The translations under genes and the position numbers were made by a program. A stretch of 24,439 nt of DNA from Flammeovirgaceae bacterium UBA2371 (GTDB lineage Bacteria; Bacteroidota; Bacteroidia; Cytophagales; Cyclobacteriaceae), in NCBI GenBank assembly GCA_002345965.1, contig DDTF01000032.1, forward strand, positions 1-24,439, given 5' to 3'. Below, piece by piece: positions 14,057-22,703 of the stretch. The first letter of the stretch is position 1. Every line of letters begins with the position of its first letter. The notes beneath the pieces are model-generated. The model worked only from the letters and a program-made list of their open reading frames with translations, was not told the origin of the DNA and did no database searches.

Positions 14057-15682
14057 TTATGACCACTGAGGTATTTGTGGATAATTTAAATTCATGTGGC
14101 TCACTATTCTTTTTCTCTTTCGAATTTCGTAGATCACAAACGGTATCATAATTAACGCATAGCAAAATTTTACTGCCCTTTTAATAATATTACCTCGGAT
14201 ACTGAACATGCCCAGTAGGGATAATAAAACATATTCCCTTTGTTCTTGCTTTGTAAAGTGCTGGTTGTTTAGGTAGAGCTCTGTTGCATGAGGCATTCTG
14301 ATATGCGTTATGTACTTGCGACTGGAGGAATACGTGACTTTTCGAACTTTGTGTTTTCTTAAGCCCCCTCTTGGAGCACGGTGATGCAACACCCTGATTT
14401 CAGGATTCAAAATCAACCGGGCACCGGTCTTATATACCCGGGCTCCTATGTCGCCATCCGCCCGCTGCCCATGATCAAAAGCCATATCAAACAATCCGGA
14501 CTTTTCAAGCGTTGACCGCTTTACCATTCCATTGTTGGTGGGGAAAACATCAGAATGTCTTATAAATGTATAGTCATAAGGAATTGCACCGGCATCCACC
14601 TCATCACAGACACCGCAGGATACATCTGCTTTGAAATATTCAATGCAGCGAATGTGTTGCTCAAGTAAATCGGGCTTAACCTCCACATCATCATCGATGA
14701 ACAAAATATAATCACCGGAAGACTCGAGCAGACCCAGGTTTCGTGACCTGCATTGGCCCGACTTATCCATAGAAAAATACCGCAGTCCTATTTTTTCATA
14801 ACCATCAAAAAGCTCTGGCTTGCGATCAGCCAAGGGTGTTTGGTCAATTATAATAACCTCGTAAGGAAGGATGGTTTGGAGCATTAATTGATTTAACGCA
14901 GTGACGAGATAAGAATATCGTTCAACAGTTGGAATGATAATTGAAATCCTATAAGAAGTTTTTTGGAGAGGAGCCGTTCGCCAATGATCATGCTTCAGTG
15001 GGATAGGTACTTTTATATTACCCTCTTTCGTCACCCGGTTAAAAGATTTCCATGCTTCACCCCAAGGTGTCAATCCACCCCAGCTGTATCTGAAAAGACT
15101 CCACAGAAGCCATTTCTTTCCAAGCCGATTTTTTATATATCTGAATTCATCGGCTACAGTTAGGCGATTCGAAGTTTTTGGTTCGATGCTATTACCTTGT
15201 AAAAATTCAACCGGTTCCATTAAAGCACCACCGTAAAGCAGCCGGTATATCCAATCAACCATCGCCCCTTCTACCGTTGTAAAAGAAGGGTTCAGAAACC
15301 CTAATGCGTGGATGACTTCCTTTTTGATTACCAAACAATCCAGAGAGATATTCCAGATAGAAAATCCAGCTGATGTCAAGGGGAGGTTAAAATAAATGCC
15401 GGGAGATAATAGTTGAGTTACCCTTGGAGCGCCTGATGGATGGGTGGCTCGTTCATCATACCAAACACTGATAGCTTGATCATTTCGAATAATTTCTTCA
15501 ATTTCTCCCTCTTTTACTATTAAATCTTTGCCCAGGAACACAATAGCTCCGTGTGATGAATCCATTAAGGATTCCGTTGCTTCAATGATCGACCATAGGT
15601 CAAATTGTGCCGATATGCTTTTACCAGCGTTCCACAACGGAGTGGAGGGTGTTCCCAGCGATATTAAATCAATCCGTTCCAC
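14057..15682 (-). CDS. Two-domain GT2 glycosyltransferase with degenerate N-terminal GT-A-like domain
   Basis: A 541-residue protein, much longer than a single-domain GT2. Residues 245-450 form a standard family 2 GT-A domain: ISIIIPTVERYSYLVTALNQ, VIIIDQTP, QCRSRNLGLL, the DXD at 330-332 in LFIDDDVEV and a DGDIGARVYKTG acceptor segment. A C-terminal hydrophobic stretch (ALIMIPFVIYEI) may touch the membrane. Residues 1-165 look like a second, degenerate GT-A domain: SSHGAIVFLGKDLIV where the DXD would be, and CLVIKKEVIHALGFLNPSF and DWIYRLLYGGA where acceptor-site sequence would be. Start is GTG 15682, three bases after the methyltransferase stop; no ATG fits. The second active site is probably inactive, so it likely makes a single transfer. 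Confidence 0.88.
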   Translation of the reverse strand: MERIDLISLGTPSTPLWNAGKSISAQFDLWSIIEATESLMDSSHGAIVFLGKDLIVKEGEIEEIIRNDQAISVWYDERATHPSGAPRVTQLLSPGIYFNLPLTSAGFSIWNISLDCLVIKKEVIHALGFLNPSFTTVEGAMVDWIYRLLYGGALMEPVEFLQGNSIEPKTSNRLTVADEFRYIKNRLGKKWLLWSLFRYSWGGLTPWGEAWKSFNRVTKEGNIKVPIPLKHDHWRTAPLQKTSYRISIIIPTVERYSYLVTALNQLMLQTILPYEVIIIDQTPLADRKPELFDGYEKIGLRYFSMDKSGQCRSRNLGLLESSGDYILFIDDDVEVKPDLLEQHIRCIEYFKADVSCGVCDEVDAGAIPYDYTFIRHSDVFPTNNGMVKRSTLEKSGLFDMAFDHGQRADGDIGARVYKTGARLILNPEIRVLHHRAPRGGLRKHKVRKVTYSSSRKYITHIRMPHATELYLNNQHFTKQEQREYVLLSLLGMFSIRGNIIKRAVKFCYALIMIPFVIYEIRKRKRIVSHMNLNYPQIPQWS

Positions 15683-15685
15683 CGC

Positions 15686-16369
15686 TCATGCTTTTTGAAA
15701 GACCGCTATTACTTCTGTAGCCATTTTTTTGAACAAGCGGAATCGGGTGGTCATAAGTGTAAACCGGTACAAAAAATTATTCGGTAACATACCCATTCCC
15801 CGAACGGTAAATCCATAATGTTTTTCAGCGAGTAGTATTAATCCAGCTTGTCCGCAAACTTCAACGAGTGATTTAAAGGCAATCTCATTTAGCGCATACT
15901 GTCGTTTTCCTCTAGGCTTTAATTGGCTCCTGACAAGGGGATTTGCAGAATCAGAAATTTGAATAACAACCTGACCGCCTCTTTTGATTGATTTTGACAG
16001 TATTTCAACACCGCTTTTCCAGGACTCCAGATGCGCCAAAATACCCATGGCAAAGCATATGTCATAATGCCCTTCCATTATTGGAGCACTTTCTAAAGGT
16101 GACAATATATAGTTTACTCTTTCCCGGATGCTACTCGGTGTGTTTTTCCGGGCAAGATCAAGCATACCCGCTGACGCATCAATCAGTGTTAAACGATTGG
16201 TAAGTGCAAACTGAAGGGATACTCCTCCATTCCCGCATCCGACATCCAATATTTTTTTATCAGAGACATCTCCAACCAATGCGCCAACAATTTTCCTCCT
16301 TACCTTAACATTATAATCTTTGTCAAGATAATTGTCTGGGTTATTAAAAAATTCAGCAGTTGCACTCAC
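15686..16369 (-). CDS. Class I SAM-dependent methyltransferase
   Basis: A 227-residue methyltransferase. Motif I is KILDVGCGNGGVSLQFA (39-55), LTLIDASAGMLDLAR follows as motif II, and YDICFAMGILAHLESW is in the motif IV region. The C-terminal part (TVRGMGMLPNNFLYRFTLM) may bind acceptor or membrane. The start is GTG 16369, four bases after the GT4 stop at 16374. One of four methyltransferases in the operon, so the glycan is probably O-methylated at several positions, or one acts as a chain terminator. Confidence 0.88.
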   Translation of the reverse strand: MSATAEFFNNPDNYLDKDYNVKVRRKIVGALVGDVSDKKILDVGCGNGGVSLQFALTNRLTLIDASAGMLDLARKNTPSSIRERVNYILSPLESAPIMEGHYDICFAMGILAHLESWKSGVEILSKSIKRGGQVVIQISDSANPLVRSQLKPRGKRQYALNEIAFKSLVEVCGQAGLILLAEKHYGFTVRGMGMLPNNFLYRFTLMTTRFRLFKKMATEVIAVFQKA

Positions 16370-16373
16370 GACA

Positions 16374-17474
16374 CTAAAGTGATGACAGCACTTTCAAATA
16401 CCGGTTAATAATAGATGACCAAAAATGATCTTGTGACCATGCACGCGAATTAATACTGTATGCTTCGTAATTCGCTAATATTTCATCGATAGCGGCTGCG
16501 ATCTTGGTTGGATCGTTGAAAGGAACCAACTTTCCGTTGTAACCATCTTTAATTGCCTGCTCTATTCCGCATCCCAAAGATCCTATGGTAGGAACCCCAA
16601 AGTAGTTGGCTTCGATGAGTGCAATACCAAAGCCTTCAACGTCACCATCTGATCTGTTTTCACTTAACATGAAGAAAATATCTGTCCGATTAAGAAGTGA
16701 TGAAAGGTTTTGGTCACTCAACACACCATGAAACCGAACATGATTTTGAAGATCTGATGCCAATATTTGAGCCATTAGTTTATTTTTCTCCGGACTAATA
16801 CCCACCATGTGGTAACATACTCCGGGATGTTTCTCAATAATTAATGGCAGCGCATTTATCACATTGTGTTGGCCCTTTCTTTCAGAAATCCGCCCCACGG
16901 TCAGCAGGTTAAGATTTTGAGAAACAATTTTTTGTTTCTTTACAGGGTTAAACTTCGCCTGATTAAATCCATTTGGTATAACCTCTATTCTCCCTTCATC
17001 GAAATAAGGCCTTGAATTTTCCTTGCTGAATGCGGAAACAGCCACTGCCTTGGTAAAATATTTCAAGCATCTTTTGCTCAATCTACTCTTCAATCCATGA
17101 TTTTCCAGCATTTCGTGACCGTGTAAAATAGCCAGCGACTTCCGCCTTGAAAAATATAAACCTACTCCCAGTAGCGTCAAGGATTTTGAGCCGGAAGCAA
17201 TCCAGATTGCTTTTCTATTGGTTATAAAAAAGCGGAAGAACATCCATACGAAACCTATGTTGGGGAAAAACGGGTATCTGCTTGAGTACCTAACTTTAGC
17301 CCTCGACTTCACTTTTTTCCACTGACCCTCAAACTCTTTTCGGTATTCGGAAATTACATAAACATCACATTTCCTTTCTACCAATTGTTCGGTAAGGTTA
17401 TAAGCATGATCGCCTATTCCACCCGGGCCAGGAGGAAACTCAGAACTTAGAATGAAAATTTTACGATCTACCAG
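16374..17474 (-). CDS. GT4 glycosyltransferase, probable CTG start
   Basis: A GT-B family 4 glycosyltransferase, 366 residues with the start chosen here. The donor domain has LLTVGRISERKGQHNVINAL and VEGFGIALIEANYFGVPT with the E-x7-E pair; HGHEML and VIPNGFN are also typical. The first ATG/GTG/TTG of the frame is TTG 17384, which would remove the conserved acceptor-loop motif. Upstream in frame the sequence reads KIFILSSEFPPGPGGIGDH, a textbook GT4 N-terminus with GGxGxH. The frame is open back to a TGA at 17513 but offers only CTG 17474 as a near-standard start, giving MVDRKIFILSS. That CTG overlaps the sulfotransferase stop (CTGGTAG). The CTG is my inference; the upstream extension itself is well supported. 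Confidence 0.85.
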   Translation of the reverse strand: MVDRKIFILSSEFPPGPGGIGDHAYNLTEQLVERKCDVYVISEYRKEFEGQWKKVKSRAKVRYSSRYPFFPNIGFVWMFFRFFITNRKAIWIASGSKSLTLLGVGLYFSRRKSLAILHGHEMLENHGLKSRLSKRCLKYFTKAVAVSAFSKENSRPYFDEGRIEVIPNGFNQAKFNPVKKQKIVSQNLNLLTVGRISERKGQHNVINALPLIIEKHPGVCYHMVGISPEKNKLMAQILASDLQNHVRFHGVLSDQNLSSLLNRTDIFFMLSENRSDGDVEGFGIALIEANYFGVPTIGSLGCGIEQAIKDGYNGKLVPFNDPTKIAAAIDEILANYEAYSINSRAWSQDHFWSSIINRYLKVLSSL

Positions 17475-18415
17475 TTTAAATCCTTTTCGTAACTCCAGTG
17501 AATGATTTCCTCACCGCCAATTTGTTTGATAATTTCTTTTTCCCTATCGCCAAAATGGTTCATCCAATCACCCACCATTCCCTTTCTGAAATAACTATTT
17601 TGATCTTCTTCGCCAGATTTCCTTCCTCCACTCACGTTCTCAAAGGAAGTTTCCCTCACTACTTTGTTTACTAGTTTATCATCGGTACCCACATTCATGA
17701 ATTGATAGATTTCAGCAATTATTGAATCAGGGTTTACCAGCATATCTTCATACTTAACTATCTTAAGGAGGTTGTCACTACTATTATTTCGGATATGTTG
17801 TGAATAAGCACACCAAGCCTCCATGACCTGCTTTAAATAAGTTTCTTGAAATGTTCCATCATCATTGAACTTGTTGGAATTACCTCTCTTAAAGTGAAAA
17901 GCAAATGAAACAGCTACATCACGGGCGTCACGTACCATGCAAATGATTTTTGCATTGGGGTAGAGCTTGCGGATAAGGCCAATATCTTGGACCGTGCTTT
18001 TATCTCCAACATACTTGCTCCCTTTGACGTTAAACCGCTCAAACGAAGCAGCAACAAAATCTCTGAAGTTAGCCTCTACTGCCTTCTCGTCAAACCAAAC
18101 TTTCCCACCCATACCAAACCATCGTGCTTCTATCGTATTTTTAACAAAGACCCCATGCCCCCCGCGCTCTGCCAGAAAATGAGTGTCTTTATAGAAGTTA
18201 AAAATTTGTCCACTTCCGCGACAAGTTATGTCAGGGTGCCAATTCAGAATATCCATTAACCATGTAGTTCCTGATTTATCGAACCCCGTAGCAAAGACCA
18301 AATTATCACCACTGGTATTTGCAGCCTGGATTGTGGTTGATTCCGCTTTTACCTGCTGGTAAAGTCTCATGAGTGACTTGACATAACTTTTAATGCTGTT
18401 TTTTAGTTTACCCAT
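17468..18415 (-). CDS. PAPS-dependent sulfotransferase
   Basis: A 315-residue protein of the sulfotransferase domain family (PF00685), which moves sulfate from PAPS to a hydroxyl or amine. All cofactor motifs are present: 5'-phosphosulfate loop FDKSGTTWLMDIL with K47, 3'-phosphate motif CMVRDARDVAVS with R162 and S170, and the C-terminal YFRKGMVGDWMNHF with R277, K278, G279. No signal peptide or strong transmembrane segment, so it should act in the cytoplasm on a nucleotide- or lipid-linked sugar. Start ATG 18415, two bases after the stop of the DXD glycosyltransferase. Its place inside the operon predicts a sulfated glycan, if the cell makes PAPS. Confidence 0.94.
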   Translation of the reverse strand: MGKLKNSIKSYVKSLMRLYQQVKAESTTIQAANTSGDNLVFATGFDKSGTTWLMDILNWHPDITCRGSGQIFNFYKDTHFLAERGGHGVFVKNTIEARWFGMGGKVWFDEKAVEANFRDFVAASFERFNVKGSKYVGDKSTVQDIGLIRKLYPNAKIICMVRDARDVAVSFAFHFKRGNSNKFNDDGTFQETYLKQVMEAWCAYSQHIRNNSSDNLLKIVKYEDMLVNPDSIIAEIYQFMNVGTDDKLVNKVVRETSFENVSGGRKSGEEDQNSYFRKGMVGDWMNHFGDREKEIIKQIGGEEIIHWSYEKDLNW

Positions 18416-18417
18416 GA

Positions 18418-19257
18418 TTATTTAACAACAAATGATTCCCTTTTTTTCTTGATTTTAATACCCAGCATCCGCTTGATTTTTCGCTTTATATAATAGGGGC
18501 TAAAATTATATGGTATGACGCCAAGGTAAGGAACAACAAGCCGTTTCATTTCAGTTTTGTTAATTCGTTTTGCCAACCGATCCATAAAGTCAAAATCAGC
18601 CATGTGGGGTCGCAGGTCATTGAATTTTTCCCCAAGTCTGTCATGAATTACACGGACCTTACCATGTGCGATTGCCAGGCTTTTGAGTCCTGTGAAATTA
18701 TACTCATGTGGAAGAATACCAATCTTAACATGCGACTGCAGGTAGGCTTCCCTAAAAGTGGGCATATCAGCATACATGTTCAATTCGTGGTGTATCCGGA
18801 GCCAGGTAGAAAAAAAATCAATAACTGCCTGAGATTTATTAAATCCTACCACTCCAGTATTAAATTCGTGGAGCACGCCTTTTAACGCGATGGGATAATC
18901 AGGTTGATAATTTTTCCAAAAATTAACGCTGTGGCCCTTTGGCTCTAAGGTGGTTGCCAGGTCAAAATAATCCAGAAACTCAAAAACCTCATCAATCGGG
19001 TTGCAAACAAAAGTGTCGGTATCCAAATAAACGGTTTTATCGAATGGCGAAAGTTGCATACCGGTGATTTTTACCTCAAAACTCCGTCCGATATTGGTAA
19101 CATGAATGATCTGATCAAACTCTTTGGAATGGAAATTGGGATCGTCAGTCACAAGGCATGTCGGAAATTTTGTAAAACGCCTGAGCGACCTACTGGAGCG
19201 CTCTGCTTCAAATCGAAACATCTCTCCGATCGCAACATAGAGGTATCCGCAAGTCAT
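18418..19257 (-). CDS. DXD-type glycosyltransferase (GT-A fold, GT8-like)
   Basis: A 279-residue GT-A fold glycosyltransferase. It has CLVTDDPNFHS near the start, the metal-binding motif TVYLDTDTFVCNPIDEVFEFL (D79, D81), HEFNTGVVGFNKSQAVIDFF and YNFTGLKS. This layout resembles GT8-type or nucleotide-diphospho-sugar transferases; I cannot place it more closely. The C-terminus is very basic (KRKIKRMLGIKIKKKRE), suggesting association with the membrane surface. Start ATG 19257, eight bases after the FkbM stop. Donor unknown. Confidence 0.82.
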   Translation of the reverse strand: MTCGYLYVAIGEMFRFEAERSSRSLRRFTKFPTCLVTDDPNFHSKEFDQIIHVTNIGRSFEVKITGMQLSPFDKTVYLDTDTFVCNPIDEVFEFLDYFDLATTLEPKGHSVNFWKNYQPDYPIALKGVLHEFNTGVVGFNKSQAVIDFFSTWLRIHHELNMYADMPTFREAYLQSHVKIGILPHEYNFTGLKSLAIAHGKVRVIHDRLGEKFNDLRPHMADFDFMDRLAKRINKTEMKRLVVPYLGVIPYNFSPYYIKRKIKRMLGIKIKKKRESFVVK

Positions 19258-19265
19258 ATCAGAAA

Positions 19266-20090
19266 CTATTTGGAAGCAAGCACCAGGAGATTCTTCTGAA
19301 CATCATTTCCAATGATTTCCAATTTAAATCCAATAGACTTAAGGTAATTTAATACCTCTTCTTTAGATGATTGGAAATATTTAAGATCTGTTTCATGAAT
19401 TTCAATAAGCAACTTTACTTTACTTGATAAAATTTCAGTCATACCTTTCAATACCTTCATCTCCGCTCCTTCCACATCAATTTTAATGAAGTCAGGGAAA
19501 ATGTTCCTGGTTGTGCAGTATTCGTCAAGCGTAATGCACCTCACCGAAACCAGATCATCCTGCGATTTCCCCTCGATAATCTTTAGTACTGCATTTCCAA
19601 CAGCAGAATCCTGAATCAGAACTTCACTCGATAAGTCAGCAACCGCATAACATTCTGTAGTCACATTATTTAGTCTATTCAATAAAACATTCTCATTAAG
19701 AATATCGAAATTTGATTTACCCATCTCAAAGGCATATACATGGCCGCTACTACAATACTTACCTGCAAAACAAGTGAAGTACCCAATGTTCGCACCTACG
19801 TCAATTACAACACCATTTTCTGTAAGTGAATTGAGCATTACCTCCAACCCTTTTTCCTCGTAAATGCCTTTCTTAAATTGAGACGAAAAAAATATTGCTG
19901 AAAAAGGATCAGCTAGTGAAAATGTAAGAGCAATATTCCTATACTCTAGACTATACTTAGTCTGTCCTTTAAACTGTTTGATATAATTCCCGTGCTGTCT
20001 CTTATACCTAATTTTTCGTAACCAGTTGAGTAGCCCGATTTTTCTAAGCAAGAATCTGATAATTATTTTAATATAATTATTCATAATCAT
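19266..20090 (-). CDS. FkbM family methyltransferase
   Basis: A 274-residue FkbM-family SAM-dependent O-methyltransferase. The SAM-binding loop is VVIDVGANIGYFT (94-106), with VYAFEMGKSNFDIL following, and the family signature PDFIKIDVEGAEMKVLKGM (199-217). FkbM enzymes methylate hydroxyls on sugars and macrolides, and are common in glycan loci. An N-terminal hydrophobic and basic stretch (IIIRFLLRKIGLLNWLRKI) could tether it to the membrane. Start ATG 20090; a second ATG at 20084 is equally possible. It is 25 bases after the GT4 stop. Confidence 0.93.
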   Translation of the reverse strand: MIMNNYIKIIIRFLLRKIGLLNWLRKIRYKRQHGNYIKQFKGQTKYSLEYRNIALTFSLADPFSAIFFSSQFKKGIYEEKGLEVMLNSLTENGVVIDVGANIGYFTCFAGKYCSSGHVYAFEMGKSNFDILNENVLLNRLNNVTTECYAVADLSSEVLIQDSAVGNAVLKIIEGKSQDDLVSVRCITLDEYCTTRNIFPDFIKIDVEGAEMKVLKGMTEILSSKVKLLIEIHETDLKYFQSSKEEVLNYLKSIGFKLEIIGNDVQKNLLVLASK

Positions 20091-20115
20091 TGCTTTACAA
20101 GAACATTCAATAGCC

Positions 20116-21297
20116 TCATGTTTGATAAAATTGATTCCATGATTTCAAATGAGTGTCTATTGTGAATGATTTTGCCACTCTGGTCCTGGCGTTGTTGCTT
20201 ACCTTTCTTTTGTCTATGGGCGACAATCTTACAGTATTTAATATGGAGTTTGCCAGCGCATTCGCATCCATTGACTGAACCAGCCATCCCGTCTCACCAT
20301 TCACAATATTTTCAGGTAATGCCCCAACATCACTGGCAATGCATAAAGACCCTACTGCCTGAGCTTCCAATACGGCATTGCAGAAACCTTCATTAATACT
20401 GGGCTGAACATAAATATCGCAATCCCGCATCAGCATAAGAATTTCGCTATGAGAAAGTATCCCTGCAAAAATCACATCCTCTTTTATACCTAAAGCTTCG
20501 GTCTGCCGAACTAATTTTTCGTATTCTATTCCATCGCCTACGATTGTGTATTGAGCATGTATCCCTCCTTCTTTTAGCTTTGCAATTGATTCAATGCAAT
20601 ATGACAACCCTTTTATTGAGGTAAGTCGGCCAACAGTTAAAATCCGGATTGGGTCATGCAATGAAAAGTCAGATTTATGGATTGGTGGCAAGGAGATTGC
20701 GGGGAAAATGATACAAGATGGTTTATCCGGTGATAATCCCAATTCATATGCCTTTTGCAACAAGTAATTGGAAATTGAATGTACCTGGTCCACGTGCTTC
20801 CATAGCATTTGATAGCACTTGGCGTATTTAACTGGGTACTCATTAATATCATAACCCCGCAAGCTTACAGCCATTTTAGTTTGGATTGCCTTTGCTACTT
20901 TCTCTCGGCCGATGGCAGTGGTGGCAAAACCAAAATGAAGCCAGTCCATTTTTTTCCTCAGTATGTGCGCATTTATATACATCCTTCTTAAAATCTCCTT
21001 TGTTTCATGCCCATCCTTCCTTTCCAATTTCCAATAGCGAACTAAATTCCGAGGTGAAATCAAAAAAACAATTGGCAGTATGGCTATAACACATATTATA
21101 CGCCATACCTGATGCTTGAAAACAGGGAACGGTCGGATGTGTTTACAATGCAAATTCGGATTTGATTTCCCCTGGGCAAACAAAATAATATCGATGCCTT
21201 GCTTCGTTAATCCATTAATTTTTGAAAAAAAAAAGGTTTCAGAATACCCGGGAACTGAATTCAGTACTAATCCAACGCAAAGTTTTCGGTTTCTCAG
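20116..21297 (-). CDS. GT4 glycosyltransferase, probable CTG start
   Basis: A GT-B family 4 glycosyltransferase, 393 residues with the start chosen here. The donor domain has ILTVGRLTSIKGLSYCIESI, YTIVGDGIEYEKL and VQPSINEGFCNAVLEAQAVGSL with the E-x7-E pair. The first ATG/GTG/TTG in frame is TTG 21183, but the conserved N-terminal strand and loop lie upstream: LCVGLVLNSVPGYSETFF, then SKINGLTKQGIDIILFAQG. The frame is open to a TAA at 21324 and offers CTG 21297 (MRNRKLCVGL) as the only near-standard start. That CTG overlaps the previous stop as CTGA, exactly where ATGA overlaps occur elsewhere in this operon. A run of ten T on the coding strand (21225-21234) does not break the conserved reading, so a frameshift is unlikely. 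Confidence 0.87.
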   Translation of the reverse strand: MRNRKLCVGLVLNSVPGYSETFFFSKINGLTKQGIDIILFAQGKSNPNLHCKHIRPFPVFKHQVWRIICVIAILPIVFLISPRNLVRYWKLERKDGHETKEILRRMYINAHILRKKMDWLHFGFATTAIGREKVAKAIQTKMAVSLRGYDINEYPVKYAKCYQMLWKHVDQVHSISNYLLQKAYELGLSPDKPSCIIFPAISLPPIHKSDFSLHDPIRILTVGRLTSIKGLSYCIESIAKLKEGGIHAQYTIVGDGIEYEKLVRQTEALGIKEDVIFAGILSHSEILMLMRDCDIYVQPSINEGFCNAVLEAQAVGSLCIASDVGALPENIVNGETGWLVQSMDANALANSILNTVRLSPIDKRKVSNNARTRVAKSFTIDTHLKSWNQFYQT

Positions 21298-22703
21298 GAT
21301 TCGGATTTTAAAAAATTTCGGTTAAACAAGGATAACGTCAGGAGCATTGTAGTAGAGTGAGAATATTGTACAGGGTTTTTTTTAAATTTCTCGTAAAATC
21401 TCTTTACCAGTGAAAGAGGTAAGAAATTTTCAAATGATTTATCGAGCAAATAGAATCTCAGCATTTCATCATTGAATTTTCCCAAAAACTGAAGTTCCCA
21501 ATTCCGTGTATCTGATCGCTTACCCAAAACATATTTTTTTAACTCCCTTTGTCCTTTGATCATGGCCCGCTTCGCCACATTCGAGAGAGAATTGAATTTT
21601 TCGTAATTATATAGGTTACAAGGATAATAATTCTGCCATGGAATTTTAGCCAATGAAGGTGACTTAAGCTTCAGGTATTCTATTTCAAGTTTTCTTCCAA
21701 CCAGGTGCTCTTCCGGCACGGTACAAATGAAGCGGCACATTTCATCATCGAAAAATGGTATGCTTATCGGCAACTGCCGTTTAAATATTTCAAGATTTAC
21801 AGCTGTCCAACGGGCCACATAATACTCTGTTTTAAAGGCCCGTAAACGAGCATTGGCATTATCAATTTGAATATTTCTCAGCATAAATAATATCCTATCC
21901 TCAAGGTATTCTCTGAAATCTCCTGAAATTCCCCAAGCCTCCCACAACAGCTGGCCCAACTGCCAGCCAGCCGACTTTATCAGCTTCTGCACCAGATATT
22001 GGTGCTGCTCACCTTCTGTAAAACTATCCGGCACTCCCATGCTGTCGAAAAACAAATCACCCCCATGCCCTAATAAGAAAACATCCCCTTTGTTGGCCAG
22101 TTGCCCATATATTGCCATTTGTCGCGGATTCAAAAACTCCGCATAACATCCGTTCAATTGCGCCAACTGGTCTATTACTTTCCATAAATAACCCTTTGAA
22201 AGTGTATAACCATAATAAGGAAACGATAAGGCCCTGGCCACAGCAGCCCCATAAAAATTCTCGTTTACCCCATTTTCAAATTGGTAACTATAGCCAAAAA
22301 CATCGCTGCGATGGGCCACCGCACCTGCCAGCGTGCGGCTGTCCAACCCTCCGGAAATAGGCAGTACAATTTTTTTATTTGCAGTTTCCCGTTCAATGAT
22401 TTGTTCAAGCAAATTTGAAAATTCATTCAATGCCTGCTTAAAAGAAACCGATCGAGGGGTATAATGCCAGTCAAAATATCGTTTGCGGGACAGTACCTCA
22501 CCCGTGGCACTAAAATGGTAGTCGGTTGCCGGCCTAAAGGCTTTAAGGTTTGTGTAATAGGTGTCGTCATCCAAAAAAAAACCCAATGCGACAAAACAGC
22601 AGATGGCCGGGTAATCCAGTTTAGATTCGGTTGGCAATTTGTAGTACGATACCACCGATGGAGCAATAGGCAAACGAATGGTTTGGTTACTAAAATCCTG
22701 CAT
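21294..22703 (-). CDS. Asparagine-synthetase-like protein lacking the glutaminase catalytic half
   Basis: A 469-residue protein of the asparagine synthase family. The ATP-pyrophosphatase loop is intact: VLPISGGLDSRTLAGAV (SGGLDS at 117-122), followed by FGYSYQFENGVNENFYGAAVA and FLLGHGGDLFFDSMG. Complete family members begin MCGI with the glutamine-hydrolysing cysteine. Here the first 85 residues match only the last part of such a domain (FRPATDYHF...RYFDWHYTP), so the nucleophile is absent and ammonia must come from elsewhere, or another amine is used. Start ATG 22703 (a TTG precedes it), overlapping the GT2 stop by 14 bases. In glycan loci such proteins are thought to make amides, for example of uronic acids; that is inference here. 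Confidence 0.9.
   Translation of the reverse strand: MQDFSNQTIRLPIAPSVVSYYKLPTESKLDYPAICCFVALGFFLDDDTYYTNLKAFRPATDYHFSATGEVLSRKRYFDWHYTPRSVSFKQALNEFSNLLEQIIERETANKKIVLPISGGLDSRTLAGAVAHRSDVFGYSYQFENGVNENFYGAAVARALSFPYYGYTLSKGYLWKVIDQLAQLNGCYAEFLNPRQMAIYGQLANKGDVFLLGHGGDLFFDSMGVPDSFTEGEQHQYLVQKLIKSAGWQLGQLLWEAWGISGDFREYLEDRILFMLRNIQIDNANARLRAFKTEYYVARWTAVNLEIFKRQLPISIPFFDDEMCRFICTVPEEHLVGRKLEIEYLKLKSPSLAKIPWQNYYPCNLYNYEKFNSLSNVAKRAMIKGQRELKKYVLGKRSDTRNWELQFLGKFNDEMLRFYLLDKSFENFLPLSLVKRFYEKFKKNPVQYSHSTTMLLTLSLFNRNFLKSES

Noticed and set aside
20087..20287. Minus-strand 66-aa ORF at the end of the 20116 GT4
   Set aside because: Out-of-frame shadow of the GT4 C-terminus.
21225..21234. Frameshift at the ten-T run in the 20116 GT4
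   Set aside because: Conserved GT4 residues read in the same frame on both sides of the run.
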